Shown: positions 13,301-23,553, counted from the first letter of the stretch. The stretch: 64,000 nt of DNA from Undaria pinnatifida (GCA_012845835.1 JABAKD010000006.1:11328945-11392944), one strand, 5' to 3'. The notes: a model not told the origin generated them from the letters alone. Translations and numbers: made by a program.

Positions 13301-16300
13301 ATGACATAACGGGGGGTATGCTCAGTTTGTGCATGGCTGTAGACGTATGACCATAGACCTTCGCATCCCTACTATGCCGGGATAGAGCACGTCAGGTTTT
13401 CACCAACCAGGCAGACATTACTTGCACCAAGCGCGAAGCGCCGTGAGATGTTTGGCGAGTCGCATGAAGGGTGAATTAACTGCATCCTTCCATAGGCCGC
13501 TCGAAACACGGACGGATGACATTATGGGGGGGGGGAACCTGGAATTGGACTACTGTATGATCATTTTAGGAGCTGGAACAAGAGTACATACTTGGCAATA
13601 GATTACTGTAGGATCACTTTATGAGCTGGACAGAACTAGCAATGTTTGCAATAAAATATGAATGACGGAGGGCATTTCACGGGTCAGGTTTCTTGTCTGG
13701 GTTGGGTCGGGTCAGGATGTCCCGATCCGACAAGACCTGACCTGACCCGTGGTGTTTGAATACCTCCTGACCCGACCCGACCCGTGAGATCTCCCGACCC
13801 GACCTGACTCGACCCGCGAGAGTATACAATCCTCCTGACCCGGCCCGCGCCGGTTGGATGATGACCCGTGAAAAGGCGCCGGAATGACGGGGCTCCTTAA
13901 CCCCAAATCGTCGGAACATGTCCTTCTTGTTTCGCAATATGTATCATTTTTACAATACCTTCATAGGGTTGCACCTTTTTTTTTCAAACAACAGTTTTCT
14001 TTGTGGAGTATGGAGTTCCTCAAGTCAAGAACATAAGCCTTGCAAGGAAAAAATGCGGTTCAACTCTGCCGTAAACACTTGGAAATAGACTGCTGCAGGA
14101 CCATATTAGGACCTGGTAAGAGGTCAAGTTCTCGTACTATTGATAGGAATTACATTGCCTCTAGCATTAGGAGCTGGAAAAGGCTTGAACACTACCTGGT
14201 ATGAGATAGACCATTAAGAGTGTAGGATCACCTTAAAGCCGGGAATGGGTTAAATGCTACCGGTTAGGAACTATACGAGGAATTAGACTACTGCAGGACT
14301 ACGTTATGGGCTGGAAAGGGGCACGTACGTGAAAAAAAAAGTGCAGGGTCACGTTATCAGCTGGAAAAGGGTAAAACACGCGGAACAGACTACTGCACGA
14401 TCATTTTAGGGAGCTGGAAAAAGGGGGTATACATACTTGGAAACAAACTACTGTGGGGTCACGGTATGAGCTGGAAAAAGGGGTAAAATACTTGTAATCA
14501 GACTACTGCTGTTACATGTAGGGTCATTATAGGAGCTGGAAAAGGGCTGAATACTATTCATATCTGGTATAAATTATACTACTTCAAAATAACTTTTGTG
14601 AGCTGGAAAAGGGATCGCATACTGGAAACTACCAGGTATAGACTTAGACTACTGCAGCATCACGTTAGGAGCTGCAAAGGGGTTACATACTTGGAATTAG
14701 ACTGCTGTAGGATCATTGATAGGAGCTGGAAAAGGGTTGAACGCTGGGAAATGGACTACCAGGTACAGCAGGATCCCTTTATGAGCTGGAAAGGGGTTAC
14801 ATACTTGGACTTAGACTGCTGCAGGATCATTGATAGGAGCTGGACAAGGGTTAAAAACTACCTGGTAGAAATTAGACGGCTGTAGGATCCTTCCTATAGG
14901 GGCGTGGATCGGAGCAACACGAAACGAGTGGGCTACTATACACGGGCGAGGGGGTGGTGCTTTTTATGTCGGACTCCAAAGTAAGGAGTTGCACGACACT
15001 TGCGTAGCATGTACTGTTGTAGTATCTCCCGGGTTCACCATATGACATGCACTCTCAGTTTTTATAATCGCTATAGACGGTCCCCAAAAGGGGTAAGTAA
15101 GGCGCGACATCCGACAAAGATAAACTAAACACGTGCTCTTTCGACGTCGCGATAGTCGTCGCTCACAGAAAAGCCGAAACTTAAAACAACGACACTAGTC
15201 CGACAATAAATATAAGCTCGATGTGAATAACGCCTGAAAAATGCATAGAAACTCCGAGATCTCAAGGAGGGGATGGTAAATGAGCATCCCCAGGTCAACC
15301 AATGGGCGTTTCAATCTTCGGATCTATTTGCATGGGGATACGGTCATCAACGTGTTATGGGTTTTATTATAGCAGCACGGCATTTGAGCCATATTGAGCT
15401 GGTGTTTACTGTTTTCATATCGAGCTCATATTTATTGCCGGCCTGGTACGAAACACGAAACGTCTTCTTACCTTGTTCGCAAGGTGAAACGCTACCGCTG
15501 CCTCCAAGGAATTGTGGTTGAGGATCGTGCTGTAGACGAAAGATACCAGCAGGGGCTCCTTCACCGCGGCCGCCCTCGCCTCTTCCCGCATAGAGGTCCA
15601 CACCTGTAGCGGCAGCCGGGCGTCAAGGGTAGCTTCAGAAGAGACATGCGATAACGGTGACCGCCGGTAGGGACAGTTCGCGCTGTCATTGCCACCGGAA
15701 CCTAGGGATACGCCGGCATCAAATCGAGGATAGCTTTAGCTTCAGAAGAGACACATGCTGTGACGGTGACCGCGGGTAGGGACAGCGCGCGCGGCCATTG
15801 CCACCGGAACCGAAGGATCCCCCCGCTAGCGCTGGATTGCGAGCATACTCGAGTGAAATTGACACACGACATATACGAAAATGCGAGGAGGGGTTCGGTC
15901 GGCTCAATATTTTGCGTCTCAGCCCCATCCGCTGGAGGATGACAAGAAGAAAAAAATTAAAACGAAGGTAGGGGTGCGCCTGAATAATGATAAGGCTCCT
16001 TCCTCGCTTAACGCCTTCACAGCTGGAAACCCGTTTGTGGGTAAATTACTTGGAATTAGTATAGGGAGGGTTCCGAGGCTCCGCCCTCACTTGAGCAGTC
16101 ACCTCACAACAAACAAGGATTTTGACAAAAAGGAAAGGTACATCGCTTTGACCCGATGAGCAAGCCCAGGGTCTACAGCAGATATACAACGAAAACGGCT
16201 ATAACCAAAAAGAGGATTCCAACCGTATTGCCATGTGTTTCTTCGCAACGTCAGTTTTGTTCGAAATTGGCCAATTCGATGCGTGTCCAGATCCTCTCTG

Positions 16301-17356
16301 TGACCACTCAGGTCGCGATTTCGCGCAGAGTAGATACATACGCACCAGATCTGAGGGACCGTCAGGCCGCGCGGGGAAGGGAGGAAGAAGCCGGAGGGCT
16401 GTGGCCAAATGGCCTGGGGTTAGAATGTTGATGAGGATTAGGACAGGCTGCATCCGCAATAGAAAAAATGAGAAGCTGCGCGGAAAGGAAGTAATAGCTA
16501 AAAATAACATATGTGGGGAAAGGAAGTAGTAGCAAACTTGACAAGATGACAAGATGTGGGGAAAGGAAACGGAGAAAGGGATGGCAGAGAGTCATAGGAG
16601 ATATACTACGGTTGGAAGATATACTACGGTTCAATGGAAGGATACTTGATTTATATCGGAACCACACATATTATACCAGGTACGCTATTTTGTCCGAGGG
16701 CAATGATCATAATACCTGCACGAACAGCACTGTGGGAGTCCTACCGTCGGATGCACATTGGATCGGATTGCAATGGTATGGTCCACGTTGACACTTAACG
16801 AAGTAGGTATTTAAGAAATAGTAATGTGATTAGGAACCGTGCCACGAAAGAGGTGGCAACTTTCGGCCGATCTTTTGTTCTGAATGACTAACCGGGCTCC
16901 TTGCCCCCAAAAAATCGTCACGAATTTTCCATTCTTGTTTTCGCAGTATTTTCGCTGTTAACCTTACCTAGACCACCGTGGGATTGCTCATCTGGTAGAA
17001 CTTTCATTTTCCCCTACACTGTTAATACAATAGGCAAATAAGGTTTCGGCGTGGAGGCAAATACCTCCTCAAGCGAGGAACCTCAGAAGCAAAACCGGCG
17101 CAGCACCTCTACCGTCCGTAGCATTCGTCTAAAACACATGAACGACCCCCGAAAATGACATTGTGTTGTTCATCAGTTTGTGGAGCCTCGTTAGTCAACA
17201 TCGCCTTGGCCAAAAAGAGGTACCACTGCCTCGTAGCCACGCGTCAGCGGCGCCGCTCACCTCGTCGTGCTCATCCCACCGCTCGACAAGTCTTCTCCTC
17301 TCAGACCAGTCGCTATCATCGGTCACATCCTCAGCTTCTTCTCCGGAGCCGCTCGA
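4228..17356 (-). CDS. SAT: Serine O-acetyltransferase gene, seven exons seen, 5' end missing
   Basis: The product acetylates L-serine with acetyl-CoA to O-acetylserine, the committed step of cysteine synthesis. Seven minus-strand exons join without a phase conflict: 17356-17261, 15603-15472, 12547-12435, 10676-10538, 8032-7853, 5956-5844 and 4342-4228, giving 295 residues. Recognisable in order are the SAT N-terminal helical domain (EEARAAAVKEPLL, LNHNSLEAAVAFHLANK), RDPAC, LLYFKGFQALQTHRVAHWLY, FQIDIHP, IDHGTGIVVGET, DRHPK, hexapeptide repeats (IGAG, IGTG), GVPAKVLG and a terminal isoleucine. In the bacterial enzyme the His of DH-G-TG is the catalytic base and DRHP contacts serine. Without the acidic first exon the length (263) matches bacterial CysE. 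Introns of 1.5-2.9 kb carry most of the local transposon debris. The initiation codon and any transit peptide were not found, so compartment is unknown. No frameshift or stop breaks any exon. Confidence 0.93.
4403..4594. mobile_element. CGGGTC-rich short element, copy 2
   Basis: It starts TTTCGCGGGTCATTGCCCGA about 60 bases upstream (on the minus strand) of the last SAT exon, within the SAT intron, and ends CTCGTGACAAGCCCC. Confidence 0.7.
5015..5270 (+). mobile_element. Abundant MITE family B, near-full copy
   Basis: The order is TTCTGAATGCCGGGGTTTCT, TTAACCCAAA, CATCGAAATGTGATTATTGC, TATACCTAGGCCATGGGATT, TTCATGAGGGTGCACTTTTC, GGTATAGAGTTCCTC, GAGCCTCAGAA and GGTGCACCTCTA. Pooled copies imply TIRs related to GCTACGGTAGAGGTGCAC. 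Other copies lie near 8285-8650, 8880-9245, 13880-14060, 16845-17130, 21270-21625, 24825-25125 (inverted), 42750-43020, 47380-47475 (inverted) and 48112-48365. Confidence 0.6.
5844..5956 (-). CDS. SAT: SAT exon: left-handed beta-helix hexapeptide repeats
   Basis: The exon follows a CTAACAG acceptor and encodes IGNGVLIGAGACLLGNITIG, TGTQIGAGSLVVTDLPE and two bases of an Arg codon, ending at AAAG/GTGTGT. The repeated [IV]-G-x-G pattern is the acetyl-CoA-binding left-handed helix. The phase fits the final exon. Confidence 0.95.
6575..6912. repeat. Two tandem units of about 170 bp
   Basis: Units at 6575-6741 and 6747-6912 share GGTGGTCTGC-ATCGGC, ACAGCCAT, TTCGGCGC-A-GTAAAT, and GCCTCAACTGG-CCCTCA. 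They lie in a SAT intron. Confidence 0.75.
7853..8032 (-). CDS. SAT: SAT exon: catalytic beta-helix core
   Basis: This exon codes for exactly 60 residues, phase 0 at both ends, from VNQEFQIDIHPGATFGEG to QNADRHPK. It carries IDHGTGIVVGET, with the catalytic His, and the DRHPK serine-binding motif. The acceptor is AAAG/GTG and the donor AAG/GTGGGG. The GTG at the 5' edge is an exon edge, not a start codon. The exon continues in frame into IGNGVLIGAG of the next exon, exactly as in SAT. Confidence 0.96.
8880..9245 (+). mobile_element. MITE family B, tandemly duplicated internal part
   Basis: The block from TTCTGAATGACGAGGC through CTGGGCGACGGCTTTTGTTC to GGACTGCACTTTCGG occurs twice at a period of about 165 bases (8925 and 9090). 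Confidence 0.65.
9480..9536. repeat. GATAGTATGATAGTAT microsatellite
   Basis: Short tandem TATGATAG units lie in a SAT intron; a second, degenerate stretch is at 9797-9915. Confidence 0.85.
9797..9915. repeat. Degenerate TATGATAG microsatellite
   Basis: Variants such as GGTATGATAGTATGCTAGTA and GGTATTATGA repeat through this stretch. Confidence 0.8.
10538..10676 (-). CDS. SAT: SAT exon: RDPA motif and helix leading to the beta-helix
   Basis: The first base completes the split Arg codon; then ERDPACDSYHDCLLYFKGFQ, HRVAHWLYRTGRHALAFYLQ and SQ follow before a CAG/GTACGA donor. The Asp of RDPA and the KGFQALQ-HR-AHWL block are among the most conserved parts of SAT. The acceptor is GACTGCAG. The upstream intron is 1,758 bases and holds four copies of a GC-rich repeat of about 85 bases. 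Confidence 0.95.
11645..11825 (+). repeat. AAGGCGGTATCCCTATAT repeat
   Basis: Several tandem AAGGCGGTATCCCTAT units are followed by GGTCAAAATCGCTTGG, AATAGCACTCATAACC and AGGCGGTCAT. A second copy with the same order is at 19095-19325. Confidence 0.7.
12083..12409. mobile_element. MITE family A, copy 2, beside a SAT exon
   Basis: This is the best-preserved copy: left end CCGTGAGTCGG, right end CCGACTCACAG. It lies in the intron between SAT exons, its right end 25 bases from the exon at 12435-12547, without disturbing the donor site. Confidence 0.75.
12435..12547 (-). CDS. SAT: SAT exon: N-terminal domain, second part
   Basis: The exon opens LAGPNMLSTQVQALVREC after a TCTGCAG acceptor and ends after RRDMIAV with two bases of a split Arg codon at a GTGAGG donor. 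The preceding exon ends LANK, so the joined LANKLAG has the length and pattern of the SAT family at this point. A nearer acceptor at 12541 would break the phase. The exon abuts the end of a MITE copy (12083-12409). Confidence 0.9.
13315..13500 (-). repeat. Dispersed repeat F copy, inverted, in SAT intron
   Basis: Reverse reading gives the same block order: TTCATGCGACTCGCC, TCGCGCTTGGTGCAAG, GTGAAAACCTGACGTGCTC. Confidence 0.68.
13535..14890. repeat. Minisatellite-like array built on TAGGAGCTGGAAAAGGG
   Basis: About fifteen irregular units of 60-90 bases repeat TACTTGGAATTAGACTACTG, TAGGATCATTTTAGGAGCTG and GAAAAGGG; a family-C element (13669-13877) and a family-B element (13880-14060) interrupt it. 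It lies in the longest SAT intron seen (15471-12548). Confidence 0.75.
13669..13877. mobile_element. CGGGTC-rich short element, copy 3
   Basis: The ends TTTCACGGGTCA and TGACCCGTGAAAA are perfect inverted repeats. It lies in a SAT intron next to a minisatellite-like array. Confidence 0.72.
15472..15603 (-). CDS. SAT: SAT exon: N-terminal helical domain
   Basis: The exon encodes 44 residues beginning VWTSMREEAR after a CTACAG acceptor and ending FHLANK at a GTAAGA donor, phase 0 both ends. MREEARAAAVKEPLL, the LNHNSLEAA stretch and AFHLANK match the SATase N-terminal domain, which builds the trimer-trimer contact in the family. On the far side (15634-15808) lies a duplicated segment of about 70 bases at a period near 105, noncoding as far as I can see. 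Confidence 0.93.
16008..16090 (+). repeat. SINE-like repeat D copy
   Basis: It contains TTAACGCCTTCACAGCTGGA and ACTTGGAATTAGTATAGGGA, lying in a SAT intron. Confidence 0.65.
16845..17130 (+). mobile_element. MITE family B copy in SAT intron
   Basis: It holds CTGAATGACTAACCGGGCTC, CTTACCTAGACCACCGTGGG and AGCACCTCTACCGTCCGTAG, ending 130 bases from the SAT exon at 17261. Confidence 0.6.
17261..17356 (-). CDS. SAT: SAT exon: acidic N-terminal extension
   Basis: This 96-base exon encodes 32 residues rich in Glu and Asp (SSGSGEEAEDVTDDSDWSER, ending RWDEHDE). It lies after a pyrimidine-rich GTGTAG acceptor and ends at a strong GAG/GTGAGC donor, phase 0 at both ends, which matches the next exon. 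The last residues run naturally into the next exon, which opens VWTSMREEAR. The acidic part has no counterpart in short bacterial enzymes that I recall. There is no Met, so at least one further upstream exon must exist at higher coordinates. Confidence 0.72.
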
Positions 17357-17576
17357 CTACACGAACCAAAAAGACAGACAGCGCGTGGGAGCAGCGTCGC
17401 GGGGGGGCGTGGGCGGGGCGGAGCGTAACCCTGTAAGAAACATGAAACAGACAGAGCAGAGCAGCGGCGTAGCGAGGCGGTGGGAGTGCGGCGCTACAAG
17501 AAAACCAAAAACACACAGCGCATGGCAGCAGTGTGGCAGGGGAATAAGTACAGTAGGTGGGGGGCTCCTCTCAATA

Positions 17577-17745
17577 GTGCCGAGATGTGCTAGCCTAAAA
17601 TACCGGCAATATTCAGGGCACCGGCACTATTGGGAATAGGGTTACCAATAGGGAATTAGTATAGAGTCCCAGTCGTGCCAAGCGATTCCAGCAGCACTAT
17701 AGAGAGCAGCGGTACTATTCAACCGGCACTATTGCCCCTCCCCCC
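17577..17745 (+). repeat. Dispersed repeat E copy
   Basis: It carries ATACCGGCAATATTCAGGGC and GTGCCAAGCGATTCCAGC. Confidence 0.65.
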
Positions 17746-17810
17746 ATCTTATGAATAAATTACATTTAACCCCCACACCCAAATACTGCTGTTATCAAGT
17801 AGTATAATAT

Positions 17811-17891
17811 GTGAACCCCTTCAGAGCCCTAAAATCCCTCCCTGTACTGACTTCAAGTGAAATTGTCCCCAAAAAGGGTTTCCAGTAGTGC
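17811..17891 (-). repeat. SINE-like repeat D copy, inverted
   Basis: It ends GCAGGCGTTAA and contains CCTTCAGAGCCCTAAAATCC, the reverse of the family's right end. A direct copy lies 125 bases away at 18016, forming an inverted pair. Confidence 0.65.
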
Positions 17892-18015
17892 AGGCGTTAA
17901 GGAATCAGTCTATATATTTGACCAAAGTTACGGTTAGGAGGGTATCTTTTTTCTTCACCGAGGCTAGGCCATGGGCGCATGTTGGTCGATATCTCACCCA
18001 AAAAGCGGATTCACA

Positions 18016-18102
18016 TTAACGCCTTCACCCCTGGAAACCCGCTTTTTCGGAAAAAAAACTTGGAATTAGTGTACAAAGGGATTTTGAGGCTTCAAAGGGG
18101 GT
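18016..18102 (+). repeat. SINE-like repeat D copy
   Basis: It contains TTAACGCCTTCACCCCTGGA and ACTTGGAATTAGTGTACA. Confidence 0.65.
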
Positions 18103-18235
18103 AGTTAGTTGGCACAGCGTAACGAAACGTTTTTTTTTGGGCGATGCATATCGCGAAACCGAAACCAAAACGCATAGAGATGAGCCACTCGCACGAGCGG
18201 CTCTGAGCCAATGAGAAAAGACGCCATAAAAACAG

Positions 18236-18446
18236 TTTTTTTCACGGGTTATAATTCGGTCCGCGGGTCGGGTCATGAGTTTTTTCAGATACTTGCGGGT
18301 CGGGTCGGGTCGGGTTAGTATGTGTTGTCCGGTTTCTCACGGGTCGGGTCGAGTCCGTTCACGAGTTTTTCCAACTATCACGGGTCGAGCCGGGAAACCC
18401 CGACCCGATCCGACCCGCGAGAAGCGATCTGACCCGCGAAAACGCC
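18236..18446. mobile_element. CGGGTC-rich short element, copy 4
   Basis: It runs from TTTTTTCACGGGTTATAATT to TGACCCGCGAAAACGCC with internal CGGGTCGGGTCGGGT. Confidence 0.7.
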
Positions 18447-19094
18447 TCCTTAAAAGTGACCCCCCTACCGTATCCTTGGTGATTGGAAGTTGTGAAGCTG
18501 TCGTCAACGTGTGTATTGTTGGATGGTGACGACAACGCGGAAAAAGAAACAGACATCGCATGGCAGCAGTGTGGCGGGGGATGGTGCAGGTGTGGCGCGC
18601 CTAAGGTACCACGAGGGAGTTGCAACTCATGTCGACGCGTGTGTACCACGGACGAAGGTAACACGTCGCGTGTAGAGGTTGTCCGAGCAAGAACGACGTG
18701 TACTCCCCGTTAACATACTCCGCTTAATAGTACAAGCTAGAAACTGTTCCAAGTGCTGTCGATGTTTAACTCTGCTGAAGCTATACAATTTTCATCAACA
18801 CATGCTACACGGTAGAGGCGCAAGACATTTTTTTTTCCCTTCTGAGGGTGGTTGCCCGAGGAGAGCTCCTATACATAGGCCAAACAACAATTTTTGAGTA
18901 AAATTAAAAGAGTGCACTAGCCCAAAATACATTTTTTGAGGAAACCGAAAGTGCAACTATTGTGATGAACAAAACCATGGCCTAGGTATACAAAAAAAAC
19001 ATATTGAAAAATAAGAATGACATGAATTCAGACGATTTCGGGTTAAGGTTGATCAAGGAGCCCCGTCATTTAGCACCCTCATCCCCCAAAAGCG

Positions 19095-19325
19095 CTACAG
19101 TAGCAGTCCCCCAAACAAGGCGCCATCCCTATATAAGGCGGTATCCCTCAATAATGCGGTCAAAATCGAAGCCCCCCTATAAGGCGGTATCCCTCAATAA
19201 GGCGGTCAAAATCGCTTGGCACGTCAGGGGAATAGCACTCATAACCCGGACTGAGTAAGGTGAATAAGGCGGCTTCCCTCAACAAGGCGGTCATATTGCT
19301 TTGGTACACCAATGCCTTGCTGGGG
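19095..19325 (+). repeat. AAGGCGGTATCCCTATAT repeat, second copy
   Basis: It has the same blocks as 11645-11825, including AATAGCACTCATAACC and GCGGCTTCCCTCAACAAGGC. Confidence 0.7.
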
Positions 19326-20586
19326 GGACCCCTGCTGTGTACCTCTATTGCAGCACTTGTCTAATCCCATGTTGTTTCGTGCACAAAACGGTGCGTTCAG
19401 TTCTCAACAGGTTAGCGTGCATCATCGGTCCACCGCACAAACTCACCACCAACGCCCTCATACCTTGACCGTACGAGCGGGCTAATTCTTTCGTTTCTCG
19501 TGGTACAGTGGGTACTCCGATTTAAGAGCGCCCCGTGACAAGTCGAAACATGCGCTCTTCATTACAAAGCCCTCTTATCTGTAGTGGGAAATATATAGAC
19601 TTTAGTGTGGTGGGACACGCCGAATTGGCCGGTCCTAATTCCCGAATGCGGGTGCTCTTAGTTTGGGGGACCCACTGTAACCGACTTCTCTACTGACACC
19701 TCTGAACGAATCCGAAGACGTTGACGAGTACACGTCACCCCGCAAAAGTTTTCCCGAATTATCTCAGGCATGCTGCGGGAGGGGTGGGTCTCAACGTCCT
19801 GCGGCTCTTCACCTGATAAGCTCTACATCCCCCCCCCCAAAAACTGACGTCTTGAGACGAACTGAAAATGCAACGCGATTATTATCAATCGCATAGACTA
19901 TTAAATACGGGTATACAACGAATGCCATGCACAATTCGATGCGAGTCGCGGCGATGAAAGCACTAGCTGGAATCCCCCCGCGAAGAAAAGTGAAGGCGCG
20001 TACCGTAGTGGGGAGGGGGAAGAAGAGACTGCTTAGTGGCCCCGGGTGTGAGCTACGTCTAGGGAGGGAGAAGGAGAAAGGAATAGTGCGAAGTAATGGA
20101 AGGGATGAGCGAAAAATATATACCTGGTACCTGGTACGGGGAAATGGGGGCCCCAACGACAATTCCAGAGTTAACATGGACCGAAATCGCCCTTGGGTGA
20201 ATGGTCTTGTTGGCCCTGGCAGCATCGGCGTGAGTCATCGGTCTATATCTCCAAAGAAGGAATACATGTGTAGAAACGCGCTGCCGGAGTATCACGCAGC
20301 TTGCAATGACGAGTACCGACCACACAATTAACCCGACTCACGGCTGACACGCATTGAAAATGTTCTTATAAAACTCCGCTGTCGAGCAGCAGCCCCGGTC
20401 AGAAAGTGTTAGTACAGTGGGGGGGGGGCGATTTAAGAGCGTCCAGCAAAACAGAAAACGGAAGTACGAGAGGTCCAATCGGCTCGTCACGCCTTGGTAT
20501 CCATACGAAAACGTACAGCACGCCCAACCTTATAAAAGAGCGGCATATAAATAAGAGCGGTAACACTGGCTTGCTCCGAGGGGCTC

Positions 20587-20670
20587 TTAACGCCTTTGCA
20601 GCTGGAAACTCGTTTTCGGGGACAAACTACTTGGAATTAGCATAAGGAGGGGTTTAGGGGCTCAAAGTGC
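20587..20670 (+). repeat. SINE-like repeat D copy
   Basis: It contains TTAACGCCTTTGCAGCTGGA and ACTTGGAATTAGCATAAGGA. Confidence 0.65.
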
Positions 20671-20984
20671 GATCTTAAATCGGGTATCCATTGTACCTCT
20701 ATCGGATGAATGGCACACTTATCCTCCAAATCACGCAAGCAAAATACTTGCAGTCTGAGCCTTTCCTTCTGTAGCCCTCCCAGTCTTGAATCAATCTACT
20801 TTCGTGGCAGCAGTGTTACACAGCCAGCCAGCCAGCCCCCCTGTGCTGGCTTCTATGTTTACAATTTGGTTCTGTTTTTGATTTTTTTTTCGTGTTTCGG
20901 GCACGCGGTGCGCCGTCTCGTATTATACGTGTAGCCGAGAATGCTTGCATACGGTGAGCAAAAATATTAAAGGCCAAGCATATG

Positions 20985-21115
20985 CATGTATATTCAATCG
21001 ATAGATACCTTCCACCATCTATTGTCGCCGACGAAGTATATCGATAAGTGTCCCCTCTCGTCTGCTGTCGCTGACAAAATATATCGATAGATTTTGCCTC
21101 TCGCCTATTGCCGAA
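20985..21115. repeat. Two to three ATATCGATAGAT tandem units
   Basis: Units of about 57 bases share TCGATAGAT, CCTCTCG and CTATTGTCGCCGACGAAGTA in variant form. Confidence 0.6.
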
Positions 21116-21269
21116 GCAACAGACCATTGTTGTGTCTATTCTATAAAAAAAAATCCAACAACGTCAGCTGTACGTTCGATTAGGGTCGATACTCATCTTT
21201 GCGAGCTGCGTACTACATCGATCGCCCGTTTTCAGTAAGTTTCATGAATCAGAACTACTTTTGAAGGTG

Positions 21270-21625
21270 CGACGCGTTTTACGACCGAGGTAGCGCTATT
21301 TTTGCGGAAAATGTGTATAGAAATGGCGGGCCTCTTTAACCCCAAATCGTTGGAAAGTTCTTTTTCATGTTTTTTTTCATGCTTGTTTTTTGTGCACCTA
21401 GCCCATGGGTCTGTTCATCGGTTCGGGCGGCACTTCCAGCTCTATCTCAACAGCCGTTATTGGGTGAGATACAGAGCTCCTCAAGATCAACGCTGCGGTA
21501 TTGTAGTATTATGCCTCCTTTTCCATTACCGGGTTTGAGGCAATCGGACGAGTGACTCTGTACCTCACTGAAAAAACACCTTACTTTGGCGCAGCGTAGC
21601 CTACGGTACCCTTGAGAACACATGT
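21270..21625 (+). mobile_element. MITE family B copy
   Basis: It has CGACCGAGGTAGCGCTATTT, GGGCCTCTTTAACCCCAAAT, CACCTAGCCCATGGGTCTGT and ATTGGGTGAGATACAGAGCT in the family order, followed by a different GTGACTC repeat. Confidence 0.6.
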
Positions 21626-21958
21626 CGCACAACTCAGACTGCAGGAACGCTGATCACTCCAAAGGTACGGGGGGGTCACTCGAGCGAGTGACCCCGAGCC
21701 CCTGCAAAAAAAAGCCTCCAAAGTGACCCCCCTACCGTAGCCTTGGTGTCAAATAAAAATAAAATTACAAAAACAAGGTGCGCCTCTACGGCAGCGTGTG
21801 CCGTGTGCAACGTACCCGAGAAGTCTCTGCTTGCTGCGAGCCCTGGGTGGACGAGGGGTCTTCGCTGGACCTGGCTTCTTCTTCGAGACCCGCTTTCCAC
21901 GAAAACACGGACCTGCGTCAACGAGGCGACATGCATGGGGGTGGGAGAAAAATTATGG

Positions 21959-22153
21959 AGGGTTTTTCGCGGGTCAGGACCAACCAGGGTAACCCGTCCC
22001 GACTCGCGACATTTAAAAAACCTCTTGACCCGACCCGACCCGTCCCGTTCCGTCAGGTTTGAAACACCTCCTGACCCGACCCCACACGACCCGCGAGATT
22101 GAAGAACCTCCTGACATGATCGGTGGGTCGGGTCATGACCCCAGTGAAGCCCT
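21959..22153. mobile_element. CGGGTC-rich short element, copy 5
   Basis: It runs from GGTTTTTCGCGGGTCAGG to GGGTCATGACCCCAGTGAAG, again with inverted ends and GACCCG words inside. Confidence 0.7.
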
Positions 22154-23553
22154 GAAAATATATATCATACGCGAAAACCGAAAACATGACAAATGACACA
22201 AAAAATAAAAAACGGAAACGAAAACAAAAACAAAAACGAAAGAAATAGCTGTGTGCATCATGTCTCTCGACACATGCTGCGTCAGAGGTGTGCACTGGCT
22301 CTTTTTCGCCTTTTGAGGGGGGTGGCTTGATAAAACTCCTCCACAACCTCATCCCAAAAGTGACTTATTAAAAGACTAAAACAGAAAAAAGTCATCCCGC
22401 GGTAGGCGTTGCATGTTTTGGACCAAACCGTTTCTGTCCTTCTGATTGGTTGAGCTCCAGACGGGAGAAACGACCGGCTAGTCTCACAATATTACGAGTA
22501 CACTTTGTTTTACGACTATTAACAGGGCATAAAAACTTGGTCGGGTTGCGCGAGCGAATGCCTTCGAAGTCATGTTTCGGGTGATGTTGTTGAGTTCCTC
22601 GTGTCAGAAGCTCAGGAACTTTCTGCTATACCCCCGTCGTGGGAAGGCTCGATCACCGCAACCAGATCGCCAAACCCGTGCCTTAGGTACACAAAACTTG
22701 AATATTGCAAAACAAGAATGACATTTCCGACAACTTTGGGTTAAGGAGCCCCGTCACCCTGAAAAAAACGCCAAAAAGGGGTATACCTTCCCTGTATCGT
22801 ACCACGAGGCATGCTACGGTAGTGGTGCGCCGATTTTTTTCGTGGGGCTCCTTGCTTGAGGAGCTATACATAGAACTACTTACAAATACCGATTTTAAAT
22901 CTTACCGAAAACAGTGCTACGATTGTTAAAAAGACAAAAGAGCGCAACCCACTCAACAATCCCATGACCTAGCTGGGTGTACGGCGACATAACATTGCAG
23001 AAAATGCGAAGGTCGTTCCGAGGACATCGGGTAAGGAGCCCCGCCATTAAGACACAATTTCAGCATAACAGCGCTTTCCCAATCGTGGCGCCCGTCCCGC
23101 GCACGAGGTCTACAACGATGCCGCCATTTATAGCGTGCCGTCACAAGGCGATCATCATTCCGCCCAACAACACGGCACCGCGCGGTCCGGAGCGGAAGGG
23201 GAAAAAAAGCGAACCATGCGGCCTCTACACCGGTTCCGTGCGGTAGGTCGAAACGAAATAAATTCGGAGCGCCGTCGACGACCGCCCTACCGGATGGCAA
23301 CATGCGTGCTGGTCAACAATTTCCGATCGACTTATATCGGCGTGTGTGCTGCATGTATAGTCTAGAATATAACGAGAGGTGGCGCGCGCGGGCAAACAGA
23401 ATTGATCGAGCGCCCCCGCTGTCATCGGGTGCCGAGGGGTTCTCAACCTAGCACATCCTCGGCACGTCGCACACCCTAGCTGTATCACGCGTCACGCGAC
23501 GACACACACCCGTTCTACACCCGCGTCGTCGCCCGCAGCGTATAATAAACATG

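Larger units (their letters stand above)
17357..23553. other. Gene-poor, repeat-filled interval upstream of SAT exons
   Basis: It holds repeats B, C, D, E and the GGCGGTATCCC repeat. The missing SAT 5' exon(s) should be in this direction on the minus strand. A GC-rich open stretch at 23130-23365 (plus) and 22953-23303 (minus) has no recognised similarity. Confidence 0.5.
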
